From: JADFOB01 sp964651325
GTDB lineage: Bacteria; Planctomycetota; Phycisphaerae; UBA1845
Direction: 5' to 3'
NCBI GenBank assembly: GCA_964651325.1
Contig: CAZYXP010000002.1
Coordinates: 1 to 43,131 of the forward strand
Length of the DNA stretch: 43,131 nucleotides
The notes beneath the pieces are model-generated. The model ran no database searches. It saw only the letters and a list, made by a program, of their open reading frames with translations, and was not told where the DNA came from. Made by a program: the position numbers and the translations under genes. Shown here in pieces: positions 17,171 through 25,952 of the stretch (position 1 is the stretch's first letter; each line of letters begins with the position of its first letter).

Positions 17171-20100
17171 CTACGATCCGCCTCCTCGATTGGCACCAAA
17201 GTTATTGCCATAAATGATGTAGGCGTCGCCCGCGTCACGCCGGCGCCCAAGCGCCGCGTCGGTCGCTTCGGGGCCTTGCGGGAAGTTTAAGTCGATGAAG
17301 TCCGCATTGGGGTTGCCGATACAAATGTCGCCAAACCCATCGCGATTGATATCACCAATAAATGCCACCACTTCCGGAGCGGCCTCGTTGGGGCGCCCCT
17401 TCTGGTAGGGGCTGAGGAACACGATTCCCGGAAGATCCTCTGAACCCACCTGATCCAAGCTCCACTCCGTGTTGGTCAGATGAGTACCGCCGAACACAAG
17501 GTATACGACGCCAAGCCGCTGCCTTCCAGCACGATCCAGCCGCGTCTCACCCGGCACGGCGATCAGAATGTCGCCGAATCCGTCCTGGTTGAAGTCGCCG
17601 GCCGAACTCACATCGAAGCCCGCGCGGTGCCCAGAACTGGCGCCAAAGAACCGCACGCCGGGCAGGTCAGGCGTTCCGATTTGCGATATCGTTCGGTCTC
17701 CATCGACAAACACGCCACCGAAAATCACGCCGACAAATCCATTGTCCACCAGGTTATCACAGCAATTCGCACCGCCCGCCGCCACGCAGTTCAAGAATAG
17801 GTCGCGGTCGTCATCACCGATATCTCCGTCGTTGTCGTAGTCGAACACCTTGCAGGATTCGTCGCTAAAGACACCGTCGGGATGAGCGGATTGACAGTTG
17901 TTGAACGCCGTTCTGCTGAGATCCGTCTCGTTGATCACGCCGTCGCCGTTGAAATCGCCCGCGCACGTTGATCGGGGCACACCACCAAAATCGGCCCGCG
18001 GAGATCCAATGAACACATCGTCAATCCGATCGCCGTTGACATCCAAACCGCTCGACTGGCGCCACCCGATTTGATCGCCTTGCCGTTCGCCTCGGATACG
18101 CAGCATGGGGGCCCGAAGCAGCGGATCATCCGCTTTATCGAGCCTGAAGTCGCCCAGCACGTTTCGACCGTAAAGGATGTACGCCGCCCCGGAATCCCCA
18201 AGCGCGGTCGAGCGGTCGTTGAGTGGCGCCCCGCACAAGATATCATCCAGACCGTCCTGGTTAAAATCTCCGGCTGAGTCGGCACCGCCGAGTCGATCGT
18301 CAACATCTTCGGCGAAAACCTCAAACGCATCGGAAGGCGAAAACAACTGCCGCCCTCCCTGCGGAATACAGACTCCGAAAGGCGCAAAGTGTTGCTGGTC
18401 CAAACTGGGGATGATCGAATTCGAATCGTCGGAGTCGGTTAACTCGCGCCAAAACTGGCCGTTGTAGTCGGCCCCCGGGAAAACGACGACGCTGCCCTTG
18501 TAGACGGAGGACGCCAAGTGGCTGCTCCCTAGCCCGAAAGAAGTTTCCAAGTCCGCAATATATCGCTCGTTTTGTGGGGCGGAAATGATGATTTCATCGA
18601 GCCCGTCATTGTTCAGATCGCCGATCGAGGCCACCGTTTCGCCAAAGAAACCCGTTCGCGGCGGTTGATTGAGCTGCTCATGGTTGATGCAATCATAGGG
18701 GCCGGCGATGAATCGCGCACCGGCAATCCGACCTTCCTGATTATAATCATCGGCCCGCGGGAAGATGCCGCCCGCGGATTCGTTGATCCCGCGCGTGTCC
18801 AGGTTGCGCCCCTGTTGGCCCGTCAACTCCAGGGTGATGACGGTGTTTTCCAGGCGTTCTGGGGCTTCCCCCAATCGGGGGCTGTTGTCACGGTTGCTGC
18901 TGTCGATCAACACTACCATGCCACCGGCGTAGTACTGCTCATCCCGGGGGTCCGCAGTAGCCTCATCAGAAATATTGTTGACAAGATTATCAGGGTAGCA
19001 TCCTTTGGCTCCGGTAAGATTGAACCGGTCGTATCCGATACGCAGGATAGGTCGCTCCGTTTCCAGCGCAAACTCGCTCGTTCTTGCCCCGGCCTCGCCG
19101 CCTTCTTCGCCATCGTGAACGATGATGAATCGTAGCTCGTCGTCGAAGGCGCCCAATCCGAGGTTGATCAACTGCTGAACCACAAGCGTCACATCGACTG
19201 TTGTTGTTTCGGGCGTAGTGCCATCGACGCTTCCCAGATTGCCATCGCCGGCAAAGCCCACCCGTATGTAGTCCACATCAATTTGTGGATCCCCGCCACC
19301 AAGGGCATAATCGGCGTAACTGGTTTGCCCCGTGAAACCCCTCACTTCCTGAAACACATCGCCTTGTCCACCGACTCCGGAGACACGTAGCTCTAACGTG
19401 GCAGTGACTGTGGAAACGTCGATAAATGAGTTGAGTCCGAAGATTGAATCCGGGAGTTCGTCGAGGACATTCTCAAACTTGATCAGAGTCCATTTTCGCA
19501 GGCCAGGTCCGTCATCCTGCCAGGAAAGCAAATCGGCCGCGTTCAGCGTTGCGTTTGGATCGGCGGCATCGATGGTGCCGTCGGTAACGCCCCGATACGT
19601 GGTGGAGGTAACATCGATGGTGCCATTGGCCTCCTGCACCGTCACTTCCCCCTGGCGAATCACGACTTCAACGGCCGTAGTGTTGTCATCGTTACCGGTA
19701 CCACCAACGGGCTGGTCACCGGGATCGTAATCCATTCCATCGAACGCGCCGTGGACGAACTTCATGCCCACCATGATCTCGGGCCGTCCATCGCCGCTGA
19801 TGTCGCGAATCGATCCGATGTCCGTGATGCCCTCACTCTTGGAGGGTTCGGGAATGATACACGGAAAACCGTCTGACATCGTTGGATCGGATCGGACCGG
19901 TGGGGCCTCCATGATCACGCCCGGCACGGCCTCGCCAATCGAGTTCGACGCGATGTCTCCACCGAAGCGGGTCTGGTCGTGTCCGTAGATCAGATAGCCT
20001 TCGCCCACAAGCCCGGAATTCCGGGGATTGCCAAACCGCGCCACAACGGCGAAGTCATCCACGCCGTCGGCGTCAAAGTCGCCCAGCGTCGCGATGGATG

Positions 20101-21091
20101 AGCCAAGATTCGCACCGGGCCCAAATCCAGTTAGGCGGGCTCCCGACACAACGCGACCCACCTCGAACAAATCGACGTGGCCGGCGGCCAGTTGCACGAC
20201 GCTGATCGTGCCGACCGCGTATTGGTGGACACGGGGGTTGGTCCCGTCATCGATCGTCGCTCGAACGAAGTAAGGTTCGCCGCCCGGACGAGGCGGTATC
20301 TGCGAAAGATCAATCTGTCTGGTAAACGTCTCGGCGGCGAACGCGTTTGCGGCCACGGTCCGCGTGTCGAGCAAGATAATCTTGCTGGGATCCGGGCTGG
20401 CCGGATCGTCGTTATTCGGATCCAAATCAAGATCTAGGAGTATAAAGATGTTGACGTCGCTGTCCGGATCGTACGGTCTGGCCGCATCCGGTATGAGCGC
20501 GGAAGGCTGGACGAGTACGAGCAAGTCATCATCCTGCGTCACACTTCGATTGAACGCAGGCTCGACAACCGTTACGACAGGCGGAACCGTCGGGCTACCC
20601 TCACCGGGGCCCACGACGGTAAGCACCACGCGCTGGGGCACCGCATCGTTGGTCAGTGCAAACACCTCCGCGGGCGCGTTTACCCCGTCGGAGATGGTGG
20701 CCACCACGTTGTAGTTGCCAACGGGAACCAGCGAGGTTCCTATGGTCACGGAATCAGGGCCTGTCGTATCGTTTTCGTCGAACGGGCCCGCCAGCGTGAT
20801 TCGCGCGCTGTTCGAGGAATTCGTTATGTTGACCAGCGCGAAGTTGATTTGCGCATTGGAGTCCGGATCGCGGTCGGTCCATTCAATCCGAAAAAACTCT
20901 CCCTGCCCTCGGGTCAGATTCACCGCGGGCAGCAGGATCGTCATTTCTGGAGGTTCATCCCCGCTGATGCCGGGCCCGCGCACGAAAATAGGGGCAGGAG
21001 CCGTTCCGCACGACCAGATTCCCAACATCGAACCGGAAAGAACCGCCAATATCGAACAACCGATACTGGCTCTGAGGAAGGTAGCTTTCAT
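17171..21091 (-). CDS. Secreted FG-GAP (integrin alpha-like) protein with inserted dockerin
   Basis: This encodes 1306 residues. ATG at 21091 is used because a GGGAG site lies 8 bases upstream. It starts an export signal (IGCSILAVLSGSMLGIWSCG) that may be a lipoprotein signal, although the lipobox IWSC is not canonical. About residues 45-330 look like Ig-type sandwiches. After that come FG-GAP repeats of the form GDFNxDGxxDIxxGxP, for example near 317, 830, 940, 1020, 1160 and 1255. These normally build a calcium-binding seven-bladed propeller. Two insertions break the pattern. One is a long beta-rich region (about 450-700). The other, near residues 1040-1110, is a dockerin-like unit (DFNGDGVINETDLSR, then DYDNDGDIGDDDRDLF). 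A surface adhesion or scaffold role is inferred. The end is Gly-rich (NRGGGS). Confidence 0.88.
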   Translation of the reverse strand: MKATFLRASIGCSILAVLSGSMLGIWSCGTAPAPIFVRGPGISGDEPPEMTILLPAVNLTRGQGEFFRIEWTDRDPDSNAQINFALVNITNSSNSARITLAGPFDENDTTGPDSVTIGTSLVPVGNYNVVATISDGVNAPAEVFALTNDAVPQRVVLTVVGPGEGSPTVPPVVTVVEPAFNRSVTQDDDLLVLVQPSALIPDAARPYDPDSDVNIFILLDLDLDPNNDDPASPDPSKIILLDTRTVAANAFAAETFTRQIDLSQIPPRPGGEPYFVRATIDDGTNPRVHQYAVGTISVVQLAAGHVDLFEVGRVVSGARLTGFGPGANLGSSIATLGDFDADGVDDFAVVARFGNPRNSGLVGEGYLIYGHDQTRFGGDIASNSIGEAVPGVIMEAPPVRSDPTMSDGFPCIIPEPSKSEGITDIGSIRDISGDGRPEIMVGMKFVHGAFDGMDYDPGDQPVGGTGNDDNTTAVEVVIRQGEVTVQEANGTIDVTSTTYRGVTDGTIDAADPNATLNAADLLSWQDDGPGLRKWTLIKFENVLDELPDSIFGLNSFIDVSTVTATLELRVSGVGGQGDVFQEVRGFTGQTSYADYALGGGDPQIDVDYIRVGFAGDGNLGSVDGTTPETTTVDVTLVVQQLINLGLGAFDDELRFIIVHDGEEGGEAGARTSEFALETERPILRIGYDRFNLTGAKGCYPDNLVNNISDEATADPRDEQYYAGGMVVLIDSSNRDNSPRLGEAPERLENTVITLELTGQQGRNLDTRGINESAGGIFPRADDYNQEGRIAGARFIAGPYDCINHEQLNQPPRTGFFGETVASIGDLNNDGLDEIIISAPQNERYIADLETSFGLGSSHLASSVYKGSVVVFPGADYNGQFWRELTDSDDSNSIIPSLDQQHFAPFGVCIPQGGRQLFSPSDAFEVFAEDVDDRLGGADSAGDFNQDGLDDILCGAPLNDRSTALGDSGAAYILYGRNVLGDFRLDKADDPLLRAPMLRIRGERQGDQIGWRQSSGLDVNGDRIDDVFIGSPRADFGGVPRSTCAGDFNGDGVINETDLSRTAFNNCQSAHPDGVFSDESCKVFDYDNDGDIGDDDRDLFLNCVAAGGANCCDNLVDNGFVGVIFGGVFVDGDRTISQIGTPDLPGVRFFGASSGHRAGFDVSSAGDFNQDGFGDILIAVPGETRLDRAGRQRLGVVYLVFGGTHLTNTEWSLDQVGSEDLPGIVFLSPYQKGRPNEAAPEVVAFIGDINRDGFGDICIGNPNADFIDLNFPQGPEATDAALGRRRDAGDAYIIYGNNFGANRGGGS

Positions 21092-21742
21092 TCGTTGGGC
21101 TCCCAAAGGCAACAAAGCATGTCAAGGGTCGAAGGGCCGGCAACGGCCATCTTTAGTTTCAACCGAGCACTTCCGGCGTATATTCCCGAGCGAACCGGAT
21201 TCCATAGCGTGGCACAAGGCGAACCCCCGCCGCCCATCGCGAATCGCTCATCGCGGGGCTGCGGGTCGAAGAAAACAGAGAGCCGATGCCACATTGAGTG
21301 GCCAGCCGTGACCGTGTCTTTAGCCTCGCGTGGGCACGCGTCACCGCAACAACAGGCCTGACAAGCCCGCAGCCCCCGCGCCCCAAATCGCCACAGAATA
21401 CAAGAAAGGCGACCCACAAGGCGGGCAAGGGAACTCAAAGGCGAAGTCCACCTATCTTCCACATGCCTATGAATAGTAAGCCAGGCGGTCGTGTCCCGTC
21501 AACCATTGCCAAGTAAGCCAGGCATCCACCGCGACCGGTCTTTGTGGTGTCGTCGCTACGGCGTTGGTCGTCGGGCCGGCTCGACCCGGTGAAATACAGC
21601 GAGAAGGCGGGGGAAACCGCTCGACCCTCGGCATTCCAGACGCTCTGGTCTCAGCGTGGGTTCCGGCTCGTGCGAAACGGTTTGACCGTTTGAAAGGCGG
21701 ATTCTATAGTGCGACCGATAACGCTGGAGAGCCCAGAATACC
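21092..21742. other. Divergent intergenic region
   Basis: The stretch separates the FG-GAP gene (minus) and the DUF4190 gene (plus). A good sigma-70 promoter with an overlapping palindrome lies at its right end. A 12-base direct repeat, AGTAAGCCAGGC, occurs twice near 21475 and 21513. Minus-strand frames between 21088 and 21462 have no signal, domain or ribosome-binding site, and I do not accept them as genes. Confidence 0.5.
21675..21710 (+). promoter_or_regulatory. Sigma-70-type promoter with palindrome over the -35 box
   Basis: TTGACC (21682-21687) and TATAGT (21705-21710) are separated by exactly 17 bases, close to consensus. The start codon of the DUF4190 gene is 33 bases further on. 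A perfect 7-bp palindrome, AAACGGT-TTG-ACCGTTT (21675-21691), overlaps the -35 box, which is a position where a bound repressor would block RNA polymerase. Confidence 0.65.
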
Positions 21743-22396
21743 ATGCAAAGCACCGGCCCATCGAACCCGTACGTCGATAATCCCCGAACTACCGGACTGC
21801 CACCGGTGAACCCGTGGAGCAAGGCCGCGGTTGTCGGATTCGGCGCGAGCTTTTCCGGATGCACAGTCGTTGGGGCGCTGATCGGGCTGGTGCTGGGCAT
21901 CGTGGGAATCCTGAAGACGGGCGACGGAACGCGGCGTGGGAGGGGCTTGGCCATCGCGGCCATCCCCATCTCGCTCTTGACGGGCCTAATGGGCGGGTAC
22001 GCGGCATTCGGAACATACGCCTACTTCAAAATGTCGAATATCGCGAACAAAATTCCGGCTGCCGTGAACGGCGGGGACGTGACTACTGCGGCAAATCAGA
22101 TCAGGGAGCTCGCGTCGGCCGAGTTCAAGGAGCAAGTTCCCGTCGGCGACGTTGAGCGTTGGGTCACCAGTGTCCGCGAGACCCACGGGAAGTTCGTTTC
22201 CATGGTGCCGGACCCAAGCGATGCAGCCGGCCCCACACAGTCCGGCATGGTATACCTGAACTACGAGGGCAAGTTTGTCAGCGGCGATGCGTCGGTTCGC
22301 ATTTTCTTCAGTGCGCAATCCATACTTGGAGACCCGCACATCGTGAACATCGAAATCGACGGCAAGGCCATTCGCGTTTTCGACGAAGCCCCATAG
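21743..22396 (+). CDS. DUF4190-like membrane protein
   Basis: This encodes 217 residues. A Pro/Asn-rich N-terminus (residues 1-25) leads into two closely spaced membrane segments: VVGALIGLVLGIVGILKTG (about 42-60), the Gly-rich loop TRRGRGLAIAAIPIS, and LLTGLMGGYAAFGTYAYF (about 78-95). This pair is the DUF4190 pattern, found mostly as a membrane anchor. The remaining 120 residues form an extracytoplasmic or cytoplasmic domain with helical then beta character (SGMVYLNYEGKF, VNIEIDGKAIRVF). Its role is unknown. The promoter region just upstream is strong, but GGAG, the nearest ribosome-binding site, is 13 bases away. The gene is convergent with sppA. Confidence 0.75.
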   Translation: MQSTGPSNPYVDNPRTTGLPPVNPWSKAAVVGFGASFSGCTVVGALIGLVLGIVGILKTGDGTRRGRGLAIAAIPISLLTGLMGGYAAFGTYAYFKMSNIANKIPAAVNGGDVTTAANQIRELASAEFKEQVPVGDVERWVTSVRETHGKFVSMVPDPSDAAGPTQSGMVYLNYEGKFVSGDASVRIFFSAQSILGDPHIVNIEIDGKAIRVFDEAP

Positions 22397-22491
22397 GGAT
22401 AGCCCGCCGCAGGTCCACGTGGCAGGGCCACACCTCTCGATCAACACCACGACCAAGCCGCAGATCCCACGATTCCTGCCCAAGAGGCAAG

Positions 22492-22541
22492 AAAAAAGGG
22501 TCACGAACTGCCCTCAAATAACGAAGGCGGTCCGGTGACCC
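22492..22541 (-). terminator. Intrinsic terminator of sppA
   Basis: Read on the minus strand, the arms GGGTCAC and GTGACCC (22541-22535 and 22504-22498) form a perfect 7-bp outer stem. GGAC/GTTC and GCC/GGC pairs are possible inside the loop. The stem is followed at once by six U residues (22497-22492). It begins 53 bases after the sppA stop codon. It is not suited to the plus-strand DUF4190 gene, where the A-run would precede the stem. Confidence 0.6.
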
Positions 22542-22593
22542 TACGCTCACCTGTTCATCGACGTGGCCAAACGGCTTTCAGGGACTGCCGTGG

Positions 22594-24456
22594 CTACCGG
22601 ATAAGAAGCTCCTCCGGCATGACCATCAGCACATTCTCCTGATGGAGCATTTCGATCTTCTTGAGCTGCCGCAAGACGGCGCGCAGCCTTAGCGGATCGG
22701 TCTTGGCAAGCATGGGTAGCATCGCTTGGAACATAGGCGCGGTCGCCAGCGCCGAAACGTCCGAGCCCATCCCCATTTGTAGCCTTCGATCGCCCGTCGA
22801 ACCGCCGCCAAGCATGTCGAAAATCCCAGGTGGGTCAGGCAGCACACGGAGTTCATAGTCATCTTGCCGAGACTTACGCGCCGCAAACTTGATGGCGTCT
22901 CTAAGCCCACCGATTTCATCCACCAACCCATACTCGAGCGCTTGAATGCCTGTAAAAACACGTCCACTGGCCAGCTCTTCGATCGGTTTCGTGAGCTTGT
23001 CGCCGCGGGCCTCGACCACGTGGTCTTTGAAGACGCCGTAGACGGTTTCCATGTAATGGCGAATGCGCCCGCGTTCTTCGTCGGAAAATGGGGCGGCGGT
23101 GCTCAACAGGCCGGCCATCGCCCCACGTTGATTCGCATGCCAGTTGATCCCCAGCTTGTCCCAGAATCCGGTTGTGACCAGCTTCCCACCGAGTACGCCG
23201 ATCGAGGCTGTGATGGTGTGCTTGTCGGCAAAAACGACATCCGCCTCGCACGTGACGTAGTAGCCGCCGCTACCCGCGACATTCCCCATGGAAACGACAA
23301 GCGGTTTCTTCGCGGCAACGCGTCGCGTCGCGTCCAGAATGATCTCCGATGCCAGCGCCGAACCGCCCGGAGAATCCACGCGTAGCACCACGGCTTTGAC
23401 CATGTCTTCCTCGGCAGCGCGATCCAGCGCTTTTCGAATGGTCGTGCTGTAGGCACCGCTGGATGATCCAAACGGAGATGTCTGCGCCGCACCCATTTGG
23501 ATGGAACCCTCTACATAAATGATCGCGATCGTCGGCTCGGTGAACTCCTTGGTCGATGGGTTGAACATTTCCATCAGCATTTCGAACGCGGCGAACATGT
23601 TGCCGGGCACATCGTCGGAATCCTCGCCACCGTAGTCATACACGATTCTGACGTCTTCGCCGTAACGCTCCTTCAAATCGCCGACGAAATCCTGGCGATG
23701 TTGGACGGAATCGATAAGTTTGGCGGCGAGGGCATCCTCGGCGGAATAGAGGCCCCGATCGATCAGCGTACGCACCTCGTCCGTTGAGAATCCTCGGGAT
23801 TCCGCGACCAACTTGACAAAAGAATCGTACAAGCTGTCCAGCAGCCAATCGGTCATTTCCTTGGAGGCGTCCGAAGGACCGGTCCGCGTGATGGATTCCG
23901 CGCCCGTCTTGAAATCGCCGCAGTGCTCAAAATCCGGCACCACACCCAATTTTTCCAATGCCCCACGCAGATACGGCGTTTCGCCATAGAGCCCGCGAAG
24001 CCAAAGGTCGCCGGTGGGCACCAGGCTGATGTGCGTGGCGGCGGTCGCCAACGCGTATGTGCCGGTCGTGAGGGTGTCGGCGTTGACGTAGATTTCCTTG
24101 TCCGCGGCCACAATGCGCCGCAGGGCGGCATGCACTTCCTCGAGCTGGGCAAAACCCAACGCCGCGCCGTTCACGTCAAGCACCAATGCGACCACGGCAT
24201 CATCCTTGCGGGCGTTGTCGAGGCGTTCGAGCAACTCCTTGAGCGACAGCGGCGCCTCACTGGCAAAGATAGGCGGAATCGTAACGGGGCTCTCGGTCAG
24301 CGGCCCGGTTAGAGAAATGTGCGCGATTTTCTTGGGCGGAGGAGCTTTTTTACCGCCGGCCAAAGACCGCAACGCATCCAATTGAGCAAACGTGCTCTGC
24401 CCGCCTAGAGTCAACAACAGCGTAACGGTAGCAATGCCAGGTAAATAACGTTTCAT
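22594..24456 (-). CDS. sppA: Signal peptide peptidase SppA, 67K type
   Basis: This is a 620-residue membrane-bound serine protease that degrades signal peptides left after secretion. ATG at 24456 has a GGAGGA site 9 bases upstream and begins a signal or anchor (MKRYLPGIATVTLLLTLGG). The protein has the tandem arrangement of long SppA. The N-terminal half contains the general-base lysine (GDFKTGAES, K183). The C-terminal half contains the nucleophile serine (NVAGSGGYY, S396) and the DSPGGSALAS oxyanion region. This Lys/Ser split across two repeats is the E. coli SppA pattern, so the enzyme should be active. The C-terminal extension of about 80 residues is not recognised. An intrinsic terminator follows. 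Confidence 0.92.
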   Translation of the reverse strand: MKRYLPGIATVTLLLTLGGQSTFAQLDALRSLAGGKKAPPPKKIAHISLTGPLTESPVTIPPIFASEAPLSLKELLERLDNARKDDAVVALVLDVNGAALGFAQLEEVHAALRRIVAADKEIYVNADTLTTGTYALATAATHISLVPTGDLWLRGLYGETPYLRGALEKLGVVPDFEHCGDFKTGAESITRTGPSDASKEMTDWLLDSLYDSFVKLVAESRGFSTDEVRTLIDRGLYSAEDALAAKLIDSVQHRQDFVGDLKERYGEDVRIVYDYGGEDSDDVPGNMFAAFEMLMEMFNPSTKEFTEPTIAIIYVEGSIQMGAAQTSPFGSSSGAYSTTIRKALDRAAEEDMVKAVVLRVDSPGGSALASEIILDATRRVAAKKPLVVSMGNVAGSGGYYVTCEADVVFADKHTITASIGVLGGKLVTTGFWDKLGINWHANQRGAMAGLLSTAAPFSDEERGRIRHYMETVYGVFKDHVVEARGDKLTKPIEELASGRVFTGIQALEYGLVDEIGGLRDAIKFAARKSRQDDYELRVLPDPPGIFDMLGGGSTGDRRLQMGMGSDVSALATAPMFQAMLPMLAKTDPLRLRAVLRQLKKIEMLHQENVLMVMPEELLIR

Positions 24457-24595
24457 GAAATCCAATCCTCCAACAACGCGGTCCAATCCGGCTCGTCCAA
24501 ACACTAACGTACATCACATCCGAGCGTCGCCAAGTAAACAACTGTCTGAGCCACAACTCCTTACAGCCGCACCCTACGCAGGCGAACATCGTTCC

Positions 24596-25438
24596 TTACG
24601 CAGGGATGTCCACCGGCGCCGCTTGCCTCGCGTTGATCGCCCCAAAGACGGTCAACGCCATAGCGCCCAATCCCAAATTGCACAACCCGGCCCATTGCAG
24701 AAGCACCGAGGGATTCAGGTAATCATGCCCGCCAACCCTCAGTAGCAACAGTCCGTTTACCAGGAAAACCAGCCCGCAAAGGCTGCAAGCCTTCCCGCCC
24801 CGATTGCGGAGCATCAAATACCACCCCACCAGCAGGATGATCATTTCGCGCCCCAGCGGAAACACCGCCGTGCCATAGGCAAGCGCCCGAGGCAACTCGG
24901 CAAACGCGGCGTAGTTGACCCGCAACCCTCCCTGTTCGCCCATAATGGCATTGGAGCTACCGGGGGCCATCGTTTCGCCGTGGTTGGTCTTGACCCAACA
25001 ATGGGAAAAGTCCGTCACGATTTGCGATTCAAACCCAAAATGAGTCAGGAGCGACGCGGCCACCACGGCCCGCCCATCGCAGTCTTCCTTACCCATGGCG
25101 ATAGCTTCTTCCACCGTAGGCATGTAGTCGGCAGTGCCCCATGTGTTCCAATCCCACTCATACGGGATTTTTTCATAAACGAATGCTTCGACGGTCTTGA
25201 GCGCCGCCGTCGGCTCCGTAGAAACCGCCATTTTCGGCTCCAATTCGGCGATGAGCGGCGTCAGGGCGGGCGATTCGGCGTCGATCAAGGCATTGGGGTC
25301 CTGCCAGTGCTGAATATGACGCAGGAGCACCGTCGGATGGGGAAAGCACACGGCCAAGACGGTCAACCCAAAAACGCCGGCCTTAAGCGGCCACCGCTTG
25401 AACCATCGAAATCGGTTAAAAATCAAAAGTGTCTTCAT
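24596..25438 (-). CDS. Membrane protein with a transglutaminase-like domain
   Basis: This encodes 280 residues. ATG at 25438 has an AGGTG site 7 bases upstream. One membrane segment lies near the N-terminus (AGVFGLTVLAVCFPH). A transglutaminase-like papain-fold domain follows (about 70-175) with the expected nucleophile in KEDCDGRAV and histidine in FSHCWVKT. Three to four hydrophobic segments complete the protein (REMIILLVGWYLML, LCGLVFLVNGLLLL, GLCNLGLGAMALTVFG). The catalytic part probably faces the periplasm. Such domains in bacteria act as proteases or peptide-processing enzymes, but the substrate is unknown. The stop is 139 bases upstream of the sppA start, so the pair could be co-transcribed. 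Confidence 0.78.
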   Translation of the reverse strand: MKTLLIFNRFRWFKRWPLKAGVFGLTVLAVCFPHPTVLLRHIQHWQDPNALIDAESPALTPLIAELEPKMAVSTEPTAALKTVEAFVYEKIPYEWDWNTWGTADYMPTVEEAIAMGKEDCDGRAVVAASLLTHFGFESQIVTDFSHCWVKTNHGETMAPGSSNAIMGEQGGLRVNYAAFAELPRALAYGTAVFPLGREMIILLVGWYLMLRNRGGKACSLCGLVFLVNGLLLLRVGGHDYLNPSVLLQWAGLCNLGLGAMALTVFGAINARQAAPVDIPA

Positions 25439-25952
25439 CAAACGCACCTGTGAGTTTACGCTACCGGTCACCGCCTCGCGACCCCGCTGAGTCAGCGGCG
25501 ATCAGGGTAGCAAACACCGGCGCCGCGGCAATTGGAGCGGCGCAATCCATATATCGGCGGTCCGGCCGTAAAAGGGTATTATGGGGCAGCCGATTCATAT
25601 TCCGGTCGATCTTTGTAATGGGTGAATCGGGCAAGCTATCAGCGATCAGCCGGAGACCTAAGCCTAGCCTCTGGGGGTGGAGGCGCCGGATTCCGCCACA
25701 CTGGACGCAGAGGTCACAGAGATTCTTGTTATTCCGTCCACGATCGCATCATCGCTCCGTCCCGCCTCTACGCTATCTGTGCCCTCCGTGGCTCAGAATC
25801 CTTGCCGCTGCCAAAGGAGGCATTACCGCCGCCGGTCCGCCACGCAAAGTGGGATTCAAACACACGAAACAGATCCGTGGCCCGCGCCTAGGTGCTGATG
25901 GCCGGGGCTTGGTACAATCCCTGGCAGTGAAGACTCGGAGAGAAAGCGCATT
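25439..25952. other. Divergent intergenic region with a repeat copy
   Basis: The stretch separates the transglutaminase-like gene (minus) and aroDE (plus). It contains the second copy of the interspersed repeat (25693-25806). A TACAAT at 25913-25918 could be a -10 box for aroDE, but no matching -35 was found. No gene is supported. Confidence 0.45.
25693..25806. repeat. Interspersed repeat, copy 2, long imperfect stem
   Basis: The left arm near 25705-25722 (GCAGAGGTCACAGAGAT) and the right arm near 25774-25796 (ATCTGTGCCCTCCGTGGC) pair imperfectly around about 50 bases. The right arm CCTCCGTGGCTCAGAATCCTT resembles CCTCTGTGGCTAAATCCTT of the copy near 12430. Phrases of this kind recur in intergenic DNA of many GC-rich bacteria, but I cannot name the family. 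Confidence 0.45.

Noticed and set aside
21088..21462. Minus-strand frame of 124 codons upstream of the FG-GAP gene
   Set aside because: It overlaps the start of the FG-GAP gene in another frame and is rich in rare-type residues (Cys, Trp, Met), as in a non-coding frame.
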